DNA of 36,314 nucleotides from Fusobacterium sp. GTDB lineage: Bacteria > Fusobacteriota > Fusobacteriia > Fusobacteriales > Fusobacteriaceae. The notes beneath the pieces are model-generated. The model was given only the letters and a program-made list of their open reading frames with translations. It was not told the DNA's origin and searched no databases. Every line of letters begins with the position of its first letter. Position 1 is the first letter of the stretch. Made by a program: the position numbers and the translations under genes. Shown in pieces: positions 23,698-33,000 of this stretch. The stretch covers positions 1-36,314 of the forward strand of contig DXWL01000017.1 of assembly GCA_019416865.1 (NCBI GenBank). The letters are read 5' to 3'.

Positions 23698-25050
23698 TTA
23701 AGATAGAGGAAGTGTAATTTTTACAACAGTTCCTTCATTTAGAACACTTTCAATATTAATGTCAATATTTAAAACTTCCGAAATCTTTTTAACAATGGAA
23801 AGTCCCAAACCATGACTTCCCATATCTCTGCTTCTGGCTTTATCCACCCTAAAAAATTTGTCAAAGATATGATCGAGATTTTCTTTGCTTATTCCTTCTC
23901 CTCTGTCTATAATTTCAACAGTAATATTTTTATTTTTTGAAATTTTAATGTCAATATCATTTCCTCTTCCATATTTAATTCCATTTTCAATAAAATTAAG
24001 GAAGAGCTGTTTTACTAAATCACAGTCAGAAAAGATGATAGCTTTTTTGGGTGTAAAATTTATATTTTGTTTCGGATATATAATTTTTAAATCTTCAATA
24101 ATACCTTGTATAATTTGTGAAATATCAAAACTTTTATAATCCATATCAGTTTTGCTGTCCTTTGCAAGAAAGAGAAGCTTTGATACAAGAGCTGACATAT
24201 TTTTTGTTTCCTCTTCAATAGATTCAAGAGCCTCAAGAGAGATCTCTTTATTTTCTATTCCCCATCTTTTTATAAGATTTACATACCCGCTTATGATAAA
24301 GATAGGAGTTTTCAGTTCGTGAGAAGCATTATTTACAAACTCAACTTGAGCATCAGTTTGAGATTTTAATCTTTTCAGCATATTTTCATATGAGGTGATT
24401 ACAGTGTCAAACTCTGCAAAACTATTTTCAGAATTTATTTTGTGGGTAAGATTTCCAAGATTGATATTATTTGTAATCTCCTGAAGATTTTTAAGAGGGG
24501 GAATAAAACGATTATAAAATTTTTTGGAGATATATATGCTTAAAATAACAGTGAAAATAATAAGCCCAATTGAAAATTTTATAATCCCCATAATTATTTC
24601 TCTGTCTTCTTCCATATCTTTTATAATAACAAGATCTATAGGTTTAATGCCGTTTATAAATATTTTTCTGTGAAGAAAATCATATTCATAAAAACCAATA
24701 CTCTGTATATCCTCTGAAAAATTTTTATCTTTTACAAGATTCAAAAGTTCTTGTGAACTGTTTTCAGGATAAACCCTTCCATCATAGGTAAATATTACAG
24801 ATACTCCGTTGATTTTTGGACACTCATCAAGAGCAGAGAAGAAAAGTTTATCAATAGTTCGTCCAACCTTTAGTTTTTCTTCAAATTCCGCCAGTTCATA
24901 ATTTATAAAACCGTTTGTAGTAATAAGATCTGCATGGGAGACTCCCTTTATATATGAGGCAAAAAAAGCCATGATTCCCACATAGGAAAGAGTAAAAAGA
25001 ATAATAAGTATACGATAACTTTTTGTAAGCTCGTCAGAAAGTTTTTTCAT
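23698..25050 (-). CDS. Two-component sensor histidine kinase
   Basis: 450-aa membrane kinase. Membrane segments lie at about residues 13-35 and 156-176, around a 120-residue extracytoplasmic sensor. A HAMP-like linker (about 178-230) is followed by the dimerisation domain with phospho-acceptor His244 in NNASHELKTPI. The ATPase domain has Asn356 in the N box (ENGIKYG), DRGEGIS (G1, 382-388), the F box FDKFFRVDKARS and GSHGLGLSIV (G2). The start lies 8 bases after the response regulator stop, with AGGTGAT as RBS. The ligand is unknown. The link to lipid modification genes suggests an envelope signal such as cationic peptides or divalent metals, as for PmrB/PhoQ, but the sensor domain itself is not recognisable. 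Confidence 0.92.
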   Translation of the reverse strand: MKKLSDELTKSYRILIILFTLSYVGIMAFFASYIKGVSHADLITTNGFINYELAEFEEKLKVGRTIDKLFFSALDECPKINGVSVIFTYDGRVYPENSSQELLNLVKDKNFSEDIQSIGFYEYDFLHRKIFINGIKPIDLVIIKDMEEDREIIMGIIKFSIGLIIFTVILSIYISKKFYNRFIPPLKNLQEITNNINLGNLTHKINSENSFAEFDTVITSYENMLKRLKSQTDAQVEFVNNASHELKTPIFIISGYVNLIKRWGIENKEISLEALESIEEETKNMSALVSKLLFLAKDSKTDMDYKSFDISQIIQGIIEDLKIIYPKQNINFTPKKAIIFSDCDLVKQLFLNFIENGIKYGRGNDIDIKISKNKNITVEIIDRGEGISKENLDHIFDKFFRVDKARSRDMGSHGLGLSIVKKISEVLNIDINIESVLNEGTVVKITLPLS

Positions 25051-25058
25051 ATTATCAC

Positions 25059-25733
25059 CTAATCCTCTTTTTTCAGAGTATATCCAAATCCTCTGACAGT
25101 ATGAATATATTTTTCATCATCAGTGTCGATTTTTTTTCTGAGAGCATTTATATATACATCAACAATTTTTTCCTCTCCTTCAAAATCAAATCCCCACACC
25201 TCTTCCAATATTTTTTCTCTTGATACTACAATTTCTTTATTAAGAAGCAGGAGATGAAAAATATTGAACTCTTTTTTTGTAAGATATATCTCTTTATCAT
25301 TTTTATATAATTTTTTGCTGTTGATATCCATTTTTAAAGAGTGATAAGCAATAAAGCTGTTGTTCTCAAAATCTTTTTTGTTTCTTATAGCCACTCTCAT
25401 TCTTGCAAAAAGCTCCTCAATTTCAAAAGGTTTTGTAAGATAATCATCAGCTCCCATATCAAGAAGCTCAACCTTATTAAGAGTTTGATCTTTAGCTGTC
25501 AAAACAATTATAGGCACTTGAGATATTTTTCTCACAGCACTGCATACCTCTTCTCCTGACATTTTTGGCATCATAAGATCAAGGAGAATAAGATCACAAT
25601 AATCTTTTTTAAATTTTTTAAGCCCCTCAACTCCATCTTCTGCAGTTATAACAGAATATCCTTCATGCTCCAGCTCCAGTTGTAAAAAACGTCTTATTTT
25701 TTTCTCATCTTCTATAATTAATATTTTTTTCAT
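25059..25733 (-). CDS. OmpR/PhoB family response regulator
   Basis: 224-aa DNA-binding regulator. Receiver domain at residues 1-115: acidic pocket Glu8-Asp9, phospho-acceptor Asp52 in LILLDLMMPKMSG, Thr/Lys switch residues in VLTAKD and YLTKPFE. The winged-helix domain at about 130-222 contains LTKKEFNIFHLLLLN, REKILEEVWG and the DNA-contacting VDVYINALRKKID with VRGFGYTLK. The start MKKILIIEDE is chosen for GGAGG at 25738-25742; an upstream ATG four codons earlier overlaps that site. It is first in the operon with its kinase and the ArnT-like gene, and divergent from the polyprenyl-sugar operon. TTAAC repeats in the spacer are a likely binding site. Confidence 0.93.
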   Translation of the reverse strand: MKKILIIEDEKKIRRFLQLELEHEGYSVITAEDGVEGLKKFKKDYCDLILLDLMMPKMSGEEVCSAVRKISQVPIIVLTAKDQTLNKVELLDMGADDYLTKPFEIEELFARMRVAIRNKKDFENNSFIAYHSLKMDINSKKLYKNDKEIYLTKKEFNIFHLLLLNKEIVVSREKILEEVWGFDFEGEEKIVDVYINALRKKIDTDDEKYIHTVRGFGYTLKKED

Positions 25734-25837
25734 ATAGTCCTCCACTTTCTTTTAATTTATCATATTATCATTTAAAAGTTAAGATATGGTAAAGAAAAAC
25801 TTTTATTAAAAAATTTTATTTTTTTAAAAATAGATAT

Positions 25838-25852
25838 GCTTTTCCCTTGTAT
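25838..25852 (+). repeat. Weak copy of the dispersed motif
   Basis: GCTTTTCCCTTGTAT in the response regulator/GT2 spacer, similar to the variant at 6636-6652. Confidence 0.3.
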
Positions 25853-25879
25853 TTATCAATTTATTTAAAAAATATTTTC

Positions 25880-25911
25880 TTAACTATTTTTTAACCTATA
25901 TTTTTTATGAT
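25880..25911 (+). promoter_or_regulatory. Candidate OmpR-type operator and promoter of the GT2 operon
   Basis: TTAAC at 25880-25884 and again at 25891-25895 gives the 11-base spacing typical of tandem OmpR/PhoB-family half-sites. They stand about ten bases upstream of a TATGAT (-10-like) at 25906-25911, so the boxes would cover the -35 region. Positioned between the divergent operons. The regulator-site link is inferred. Confidence 0.45.
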
Positions 25912-25948
25912 TGTTTTGTAAAAAAAGTTAAAATTATGGAGGGAAAAG

Positions 25949-26671
25949 ATGAAGAGAATTTCTGTTATAGCACCTGTTTATAATGAAAGGGAAAATGTTT
26001 CAAGATTTATCTCAAGAGTAGAACAAACACTGAAAAAAAGATTTGATTCATATGAGATTATTATGATTGATGACGGAAGTACAGATGGGAGCAGTGAGAT
26101 ACTGGACAGAGAAGCTTCTGTAAATGGACATGTTAAGGTATATCATTTTACAGAAAATAATGGACAGACAGCAGCTCTTGCAGCAGGATTTAAAATTTGT
26201 TCAGGAAATTTGGTAGTAACAATGGATTCTGATCTTCAGACAGATCCTGAGGATATTTATCATCTGATGGGATATATAGATGATTACGATATGATAAATG
26301 GAAAAAGAGAAACAAGAGAGGATGGACTCAAAAGAAAAATCTCTTCACTTGTTGGAAACGGAATGAGAAATTTTATTACAGGGGATAATATACAAGACAC
26401 AGGCTGCCCATTAAAACTTTTCAAAAAAGAGGTAGTAAAAAGTTATGTTCTTTTTGAAGGAATGCATAGATTTCTTCCCACTCTTGCAAAGATGAATGGT
26501 TTTAGAGTAATAGAGATTCCAGTAAGACACTATGACAGAAAATTTGGAAAATCTAAATATGGTGTGTTTAACAGAGCCTTTAAGGGATTGAAAGATGCTT
26601 TTGCAGTAAGGTGGATGAAAAAGAGAATGCTTCACTACAAAATAGAAGAGGGAGAAGATGAAGATGTTTAA
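25949..26671 (+). CDS. Polyprenyl-phosphate glycosyltransferase (GT2, DPM1/RgtE-like)
   Basis: 240-aa cytosolic GT2 enzyme that should load a sugar from a nucleotide donor onto undecaprenyl phosphate. The fold is visible as ISVIAPVYNERENV, IIMIDDGSTDGS, NNGQTAALAAGF and the metal-binding MDSDLQTDPED. The acceptor-side block DTGCPLKLF, FEGMHRFLPTLAKMNGF and IPVRHYDRKFGKSKYG is typical of the dolichol/polyprenyl-phosphate branch. Unlike ArnC there are no C-terminal membrane helices. RBS GGAGGG. The stop overlaps the LAB_N gene by 14 bases. With UDP-GlcA and UDP-GalA enzymes in the same operon, the likely donor is a UDP-uronic acid, as for Rhizobium RgtE. That donor assignment is inferred. Confidence 0.88.
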   Translation: MKRISVIAPVYNERENVSRFISRVEQTLKKRFDSYEIIMIDDGSTDGSSEILDREASVNGHVKVYHFTENNGQTAALAAGFKICSGNLVVTMDSDLQTDPEDIYHLMGYIDDYDMINGKRETREDGLKRKISSLVGNGMRNFITGDNIQDTGCPLKLFKKEVVKSYVLFEGMHRFLPTLAKMNGFRVIEIPVRHYDRKFGKSKYGVFNRAFKGLKDAFAVRWMKKRMLHYKIEEGEDEDV

Positions 26672-26933
26672 TTTAGATCTGTTTATGATAATGGGACTTT
26701 TGGGACAGGGTATGTTCTCAATGAGATTTATAGTTCAGTGGATTGCCAGTGAAAAAGCAGGAAAAAGTGTAATTCCATTTTCATTTTGGTTGTTTAGTTT
26801 TGGAGGAAGTTTTATGCTTCTTACATATGCACTTTACAGAAGAGATCCTGTATTTATTTTAGGACAAGCTCCGAATATTTTTATCTACTCAAGAAATATA
26901 TGGCTTATCAGAAAAGAAAAAATTAAAAAATAA
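26658..26933 (+). CDS. Small LAB_N (lipid A biosynthesis N-terminal) membrane protein
   Basis: 91-aa membrane protein with three hydrophobic helices matching the LAB_N domain: LLGQGMFSMRFIVQWIASEKAGKSVIPFSFW, then YALYRRDPVFILGQAPNIFIYSRNIWLI. Such proteins commonly follow polyprenyl-sugar GT2 genes in lipid A modification clusters and may help present or flip the carrier-linked sugar. It overlaps the GT2 gene by 14 bases, with GGGAG upstream of the ATG; a second ATG two codons later is possible. An inverted pair of the 17-bp motif lies between this gene and the next. Confidence 0.88.
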   Translation: MKMFNLDLFMIMGLLGQGMFSMRFIVQWIASEKAGKSVIPFSFWLFSFGGSFMLLTYALYRRDPVFILGQAPNIFIYSRNIWLIRKEKIKK

Positions 26934-26942
26934 AAATTATTT

Positions 26943-26987
26943 TCACATCTCTCTTGTATAAAAATAAAAAATACAAGAGTAATGTGA
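26943..26987. repeat. Inverted pair of the dispersed 17-bp motif
   Basis: TCACATCTCTCTTGTAT at 26943-26959 (exact) and, on the minus strand, TCACATTACTCTTGTAT at 26971-26987 (two differences). They form a 45-base stem-loop with an 11-base A-rich loop between the LAB_N and epimerase genes. It could act as a partial terminator or as a two-site operator. Confidence 0.7.
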
Positions 26988-27002
26988 ATAGAGGAGGAAA
27001 AA

Positions 27003-28073
27003 ATGAATATTATTGTTACAGGAGGAGCTGGATTTATAGGCTCACATCTATGTGAAAAACTTTTATCTCTTGGGCATAGAGTTATAAACATAGATAATTT
27101 TAATGATTTTTATGATTTTAGAATAAAGATAAGAAATGTTTTGGAGAGCACAGATAACAGAGAGTTAATCAGAGATTTTCAAGAGCTGGGAAAAAATATA
27201 AAAGAAAATTTGAGAAAAGATGATATTGTAGAAGCTCTTTGTGATGTGGCAGAGGGAAGAAATTATAAGCTATATTATGGAGATATAAGAGATATGGATT
27301 TTCTCAATAAGATTTTTATAACAGAAAAACCTGAAATGATAATAAATCTTGCAGGAATGGCAGGGGTTCGTCCCTCTCTTTTAGATCCAATTTTATATGA
27401 AGATGTAAATATTAAAGGGACAATGAATCTTTTGGAGAGGTGTAAAAAATATAATGTGAAAAAATTTATTCAAGCTTCATCTTCATCAGTGTATGGGAAT
27501 AATAAAAAAGTACCGTTCAAAGAAGAGGATAATGTAGATTTTCCAATTTCACCCTATGCAGCTACAAAAAAATCTTGTGAGCTTATGGGATATGTATATC
27601 ATTCACTTTATAAGATAGATATGTTTCAGCTGAGATTTTTTACAGTGTATGGAGAAAGACAGCGTCCAGATTTAGCAATATATAAATTTACAAAATTGAT
27701 ATCAGAGGAAAAAACAGTGTCTGTTTATGGAAATGGAAATAGTTTTCGAGATTATACATATATAGATGATATTATTCAGGGAATTTTAAAATCAATAGAT
27801 TATCTTATAAAAAATAAAAATATTTATGAAATTTTAAATTTGGGAAAATCTCACACTATCTCCCTTAAAGAGATGATATCTGTTATTGAAAATGAGCTTA
27901 ATAAAAAAGCTAAAATTAAAAATTTTCCTTTTCAGCAGGGAGATGTGGAAAAAACTTATGCTGATATTTCTAAGGGAAAAAGATTTATAGGCTATGCTCC
28001 AAAAATAGATTTTAATGAGGGAATAAAAAGATTTATAAAATGGTACAGAGAACAGGAAAGTTTTGAAAAATAA
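27003..28073 (+). CDS. NAD-dependent epimerase, UDP-glucuronate 4-epimerase-like
   Basis: 356-aa extended SDR that should interconvert UDP-GlcA and UDP-GalA. The Rossmann motif is GGAGFIGSHL (residues 7-16). AGVRPSLLDPILYEDVNIKGT, ASSSSVYG, the catalytic Tyr-Lys in SPYAATKKSCELM, LRFFTVYGERQRPDLAIYKF and FRDYTYIDDI are characteristic of the UDP-GlcA epimerase branch. An insertion of about 40 charged residues (RDFQELGKNIKEN, then VAEGRNYKLYYGD) follows the first strands and is unusual for that branch. RBS GGAGG at 26993. Eleven bases separate it from ugd. UDP-glucose 4-epimerase activity is the main alternative. Confidence 0.86.
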   Translation: MNIIVTGGAGFIGSHLCEKLLSLGHRVINIDNFNDFYDFRIKIRNVLESTDNRELIRDFQELGKNIKENLRKDDIVEALCDVAEGRNYKLYYGDIRDMDFLNKIFITEKPEMIINLAGMAGVRPSLLDPILYEDVNIKGTMNLLERCKKYNVKKFIQASSSSVYGNNKKVPFKEEDNVDFPISPYAATKKSCELMGYVYHSLYKIDMFQLRFFTVYGERQRPDLAIYKFTKLISEEKTVSVYGNGNSFRDYTYIDDIIQGILKSIDYLIKNKNIYEILNLGKSHTISLKEMISVIENELNKKAKIKNFPFQQGDVEKTYADISKGKRFIGYAPKIDFNEGIKRFIKWYREQESFEK

Positions 28074-28084
28074 GGAGAAAAAAT

Positions 28085-29407
28085 ATGAAGATAACAGTTA
28101 TTGGAACAGGGTATGTAGGACTTGTGCAGGGAGTTATAATGGCTGACTTCGGTGCTGATGTAATCTGTATGGATATAGACAAGGAAAAGATAAAAGTTTT
28201 GCAAAAAGGGGAAGTTCCTATTTTTGAGCCGGGACTTCAGGAACTTCTTACTAAAAATATAAAGGCTAAAAGAATAAAATTTACTTTTGATATGAAAACA
28301 GCTGTAGAAAATTCAGATGTAATATTTATAGCAGTGGGAACTCCTCCAGCTCAAGATGGTTCGGCAGATCTTCATTATGTTTTAGGGGCAGCAGAATCTA
28401 TTGGAGAATTTTTAAATGGTTATAAGGTAATTGTAAATAAATCCACTGTTCCTGTTGGAACAGGAAAACTTGTAAGAGAGGCAGTACAAAAAGTTTTAGA
28501 TAAGAGAGAGGCAGATTATAAGTTTGATATAGTGTCAAATCCTGAATTTTTAAGAGAGGGAAAGGCTGTGGGAGATTGTCAGCGTCCAGACAGAATTGTT
28601 ATAGGTTATGAGAGTGAGAGAGCCAGAGAGATAATGAAAAAGGTTTATGATGTGCTTTTTATAAATGAAACACCTTTTATCTTTACCAATATAGAAACAG
28701 CTGAGATGATAAAGTATGCTTCAAATGCATTTCTTGCTGTGAAAATATCTTTTATAAATGAGATTGCTCTTCTTTCTGAAAAAACAGGGGCAAATACTCA
28801 GGAGATTGCAAGGGCAATGGGAATGGACGGAAGAATTTCACCTAAGTTTCTTCATTGTGGACCAGGATATGGAGGCTCATGTTTTCCAAAGGATACAAAG
28901 GCGATAGTGGACATCGGAAAAAAATATGGTGAGGAGATGCTTGTGATAAAAGCGGCTATTGAAGCAAATGAAAAACAAAAGAAAAAAATGGTGGAAAAAA
29001 TTATAAGGGAGATGAAGGGAGTAAAAGGAAAAGTTATGGGTATACTTGGACTCTCTTTTAAGCCTGATACTGATGATATGAGAGATGCTCCCAGTATTGA
29101 TATTATAAGAGGGCTTGTAGAAGAGGGAGCCAAAATTCATGCTTATTGTCCTGAAGGGATAAAAGAGGCTAGATGGAGATTAGCTGATATTGAGAAAAAT
29201 ATAATCTATTGTGCTGATGAATATTCTGTGGCAAATGATGCTGACGGAATAGTGCTTATTACAGAATGGAATCAATTTAGAGGAATGAATCTTGATAAGG
29301 TAAGAGATAGAATGAAAGATAGATATTACTTTGACTTAAGAAATATTTATACAAAAGATTTCCATGTGAGAGAGATTTTTAAATATTTTCCTATTGGACA
29401 GAACTAA
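28085..29407 (+). CDS. ugd: UDP-glucose 6-dehydrogenase
   Basis: Oxidises UDP-glucose twice with NAD to UDP-glucuronic acid. 440 aa, the normal length. The N-terminal Rossmann motif is GTGYVGLVQG; EVPIFEPGLQELL, GTPPAQDGSADL, NKSTVPVGTG and SNPEFLREGKAV follow. The catalytic Cys lies in GPGYGGSCFPKD; the conserved NAFLAVKISFINE and the C-terminal LSFKPDTDDMRDAPS are intact. Last gene of the operon, RBS AAGGAG. It supplies the substrate for the epimerase upstream. A terminator follows at 29474. Confidence 0.96.
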   Translation: MKITVIGTGYVGLVQGVIMADFGADVICMDIDKEKIKVLQKGEVPIFEPGLQELLTKNIKAKRIKFTFDMKTAVENSDVIFIAVGTPPAQDGSADLHYVLGAAESIGEFLNGYKVIVNKSTVPVGTGKLVREAVQKVLDKREADYKFDIVSNPEFLREGKAVGDCQRPDRIVIGYESERAREIMKKVYDVLFINETPFIFTNIETAEMIKYASNAFLAVKISFINEIALLSEKTGANTQEIARAMGMDGRISPKFLHCGPGYGGSCFPKDTKAIVDIGKKYGEEMLVIKAAIEANEKQKKKMVEKIIREMKGVKGKVMGILGLSFKPDTDDMRDAPSIDIIRGLVEEGAKIHAYCPEGIKEARWRLADIEKNIIYCADEYSVANDADGIVLITEWNQFRGMNLDKVRDRMKDRYYFDLRNIYTKDFHVREIFKYFPIGQN

Positions 29408-29473
29408 GTATAGAAATATAAAAATAAATATATAAAAAACATAAATTACAAATTATAAAAAATAATTTTATTT

Positions 29474-29518
29474 GGGCTGTTTTAACTTTTAAATGTAACA
29501 GCCCTATTTGATTTTTTT
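29474..29518 (+). terminator. Terminator after ugd
   Basis: Stem GGGCTGTT (29474-29481) and AACAGCCC (29497-29504) with an AT inner hairpin, followed by a T-rich run. Confidence 0.75.
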
Positions 29519-29606
29519 GAGAAATTGCAGTATAATAAGGGCATGAAAATTATTGAATATAGTATAAGTGTATATTCTTATTAATTTTTCGAAGGGGGGT
29601 GGGCAG

Positions 29607-29978
29607 ATGAGTATAAAAAGCATCAAAAGCAGAAAACAAGCGGCGTATATTATTCCGTTCCTTGTTTCTTTTTTATTTATTGTTTTTGTACACAGCCTTA
29701 ATTTTAATACAAACCCTGCTCCTTTAAGATCGGAAAAAGAGAATGCAATTTTTCTCAATGAGGTAAAACCTTCTGAAAATTATATCTCAATGAGAATGAA
29801 TAACAGGATAAGAGTAACAGATATTTTCTCAGGAAAAGATACTCTTCCTAATTTTGTTCACAGCACAGAAAATTATATTGTATTTGATAAAACTGTAAAA
29901 CTGACAAGAAAGATAGTAAAGGAAAGTATTTTTTCTACTATTATTGAAAGGTATAGAGAACGGATTCTCCTTATTTGA
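29607..29978 (+). CDS. Hypothetical small membrane-anchored protein
   Basis: 123 aa, not recognised. The start MSIKSIKSRKQ is chosen because AAGGGGGGTGGG lies at about 29592-29603; a GTG further upstream has no ribosome site. Residues 1-11 are basic, about 12-31 form one hydrophobic helix (AYIIPFLVSFLFIVFVHSL), and the rest is hydrophilic with basic C-terminal residues. The N-in orientation would put the body outside the inner membrane. TATAAT at 29531-29536 may be its -10. The long G-rich run before the start is unusual in this AT-rich window. It lies between ugd and the activase on the same strand. No functional clue. Confidence 0.6.
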   Translation: MSIKSIKSRKQAAYIIPFLVSFLFIVFVHSLNFNTNPAPLRSEKENAIFLNEVKPSENYISMRMNNRIRVTDIFSGKDTLPNFVHSTENYIVFDKTVKLTRKIVKESIFSTIIERYRERILLI

Positions 29979-29984
29979 TATAAT
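29976..29984 (+). promoter_or_regulatory. Extended -10 promoter of the activase gene
   Basis: TGATATAAT with TATAAT at 29979-29984, overlapping the end of the preceding gene, 55 bases before the activase ATG. Confidence 0.6.
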
Positions 29985-30038
29985 TTTATTTTTTGTTAAC
30001 ACTACAATTAAATAAAAATTATACAAGGAGAACTGTCA

Positions 30039-33000
30039 ATGAAAAAATTATTCGTGGGAACTGATGTAGGTTCAACTACTGTTAAAATAGTCTGCCTTGA
30101 TGAAGCAGACAAAGTAATTTATTCAGTTTACCAAAGACATTTTTCTAATGTAAGAGAAACTTCAAAAGAACTTTTTGAAGATTTTTTCGCGTACATTGAA
30201 AAAACTTATGGTGCTGACGTTAGCTTTAAAATTAGTATCACTGGTTCAGGAGGACTGGGAGTTTCCAAGTGGATTGATGTAGATTTTGTTCAGGAGGTTA
30301 TTGCCTGTATAAAAGCCATAGAAACTGTCATTCCTGAAACTGATGTTGCTATAGAGCTTGGTGGGGAAGATGCCAAGATAACATATCTGAAAAATGATAT
30401 GGAACAGAGAATGAACGGAAGCTGTGCAGGTGGAACAGGAGCATTTGTAGATCAGATAGCCTCTCTTCTTGATACTGACGCTTCAGGTTTAAACGAACTG
30501 GCAAAGGGATATGATACTATATATCCTATAGCTTCAAGATGTGGAGTTTTTGCCAAAACAGATATTCAGCCATTAATCAATGAAGGGGTTAAAAAAGAAA
30601 ACATTGCAGTTTCTGTATTTCAGGCAGTGGTTAACCAGACTATAACTGGTCTTGCTTGTGGTAAAAAAATTACAGGAAAGGTAGCTTTTCTTGGAGGGCC
30701 TCTTTTCTTTTTAAGTGAGCTTAGAAAAAGATTTATTGAAACTCTGAAACTTACTCCTGAAAATATAATCTTCCCTGAAGATTCACAGCTTTTTGTTGCA
30801 ATGGGAGCTTGTATACTTTCAAAGGAAAATAAAAGAGAGTTTTCTTTTGGTGAACTTAAGAAAAAGATTTCGATTCTTAAAGACCAAGGACTTCCTGAAA
30901 CAATGAGTCTTCCTCCTCTTTTTGCTGATGAAGAAGAGCTTAAAGAGTTTAAGGAAAGACATGAGAAGGAAACAGTTGGAACAAGGGATATAGATACATA
31001 TGAGGGAGATGCCTATCTTGGAATTGATGCAGGATCTACTACTATAAAACTTGTTTTAATGTCTGAACAAAATGAGATACTATTCTCTCATTATTCTCAT
31101 AATAAGGGAAATCCTCTTGATAATATTATAAATAATCTGAAAACACTTTATTCTAAAATGTCTGACAAGATTACAATAAAAGGATCTTGTGTTACAGGTT
31201 ATGGAGAAAACTTAATTAAAGCTGCCCTTAATGTAGATGTGGGAATTGTTGAAACAATGGCACACTATAAAGGGGCAAAATTCTTCTCTCCTGATGTAGA
31301 TTTTATTCTTGATATTGGGGGACAGGATATGAAGTGTCTTAAAATAAAAGACGGAGTTATAACTTCTATTCTTCTTAATGAAGCTTGTTCTTCAGGGTGT
31401 GGTTCTTTCCTTGAAACTTTTGCAGGAAGTTTGGGGCTTTCTATTCAAGAGTTTGCTCAAAAGGGAATGGAAGCAAAAAATCCTTCAGACCTTGGAACAA
31501 GATGTACTGTGTTTATGAACTCAAAAGTTAAACAAGCTCAAAAAGATGGGGCAGAAGTGGGAGATATCTCTGCAGGACTTTCATATTCAGTTGTAAAAAA
31601 CACACTTTTTAAAGTTATAAAAATGAAAAACAAAGAGGAGTTTGGAAATAAAATAGTTGTGCAGGGAGGAACATTTTTAAATGACTGTGTTCTTCGTGCA
31701 TTTGAACTTATCTCTGAAAGAGAAGCAGTAAGACCTAATATTGCAGGACTTATGGGAGCTTTTGGAGCTGCTGTTATTGCCAAAGAATATGCCAAGGAGC
31801 ATGAACTGCAAAAATCTTCTCTTCTTACTCTTCAAGATTTAAACGGTTTCACAGCTGACACAAATCTTACAAGATGTGGTATCTGTGGAAATAACTGCCT
31901 TCTTACAATCCATAAATTTAAAAATGGAGAGAGATTTATTTCAGGAAACAGATGTGAAAGACCTTTGGGAAATATGAAAAAAGAAAAAGCTCCGAATATG
32001 TTTGAATATAAATATAACAGATTATTCAATTACATACCTCTTGAGCCGGGACAAGCACCAAGAGGGGAGATTGGTATACCAAGAGTTTTAAATATCTATG
32101 ACTCTTACCCATTCTGGTTTACTCTTCTTACAAAACTGGGATTCAGAGTTATAATATCTGATGATTCATCTAAAAAATTATACGAAAAAGGGATGGATAC
32201 TATATCTTCAGACTCTATCTGTTATCCGGCAAAAATGGTACATGGACATATTATTAATCTGATAGAAAAGGGAATAAAAACTATTTTCTATCCATGTGTA
32301 ATATTTGAAGAAAAAGAGGATAAAAAAGCACAAAATCAATTTAACTGTCCTATTGTTATCTCTTACCCAGAAGTTATCAAAAATAATTTGGATATTTTAA
32401 AAGAGAAACATATTGATATGATGATTCCATTTTTCTCTATGGCTGATAAAGAAGTTCTTTACAAAACAGTGTTTGAAGAATTTCAAAAATATGGCGTAAG
32501 CAAAAATGAAGCTCAAGCTGCTGTTGATGCTGCTTGGGAAGAGAGATATAATTTCAGAAGAGATATGCAGAACAAAGCTAAAGAGGTTATGGCTTGGCTT
32601 GAAAAAACAGGAAAAACAGGTATTGTTCTTTGTGGAAGACCATACCACAACGATAAAGAGATTCATCACGGAATTCCAAATATAATAAACTCATTTGGTA
32701 TTGCTGTACTTACTGGGGACGCCGTTGCAAGTCTTACTTCTCTTGAAGATGGACTAAGAGTAATTGACCAGTGGACATACCATTCAAGACTTTACAGAGC
32801 TGCAACATTTGTAGGAAAACACCCAAATCTTGAGCTTGTAGAGCTTAACAGTTTCAGCTGTGGACTTGATGCAGTAACAACAGACCAAGTGGAAGAGATA
32901 CTTTCAAACTATGGAAAAGTTCACACACTTCTGAAAATTGATGAAGTTAGCAACATGGGAGCTGTAAAAATAAGAATAAGAAGCTTACTTGCAGCCCTTC

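Noticed and set aside
22111..29407. Aminoarabinose (Arn) pathway
   Set aside because: No ArnA, ArnB or ArnD homologues in the cluster. The epimerase and Ugd point to uronic acid donors instead.
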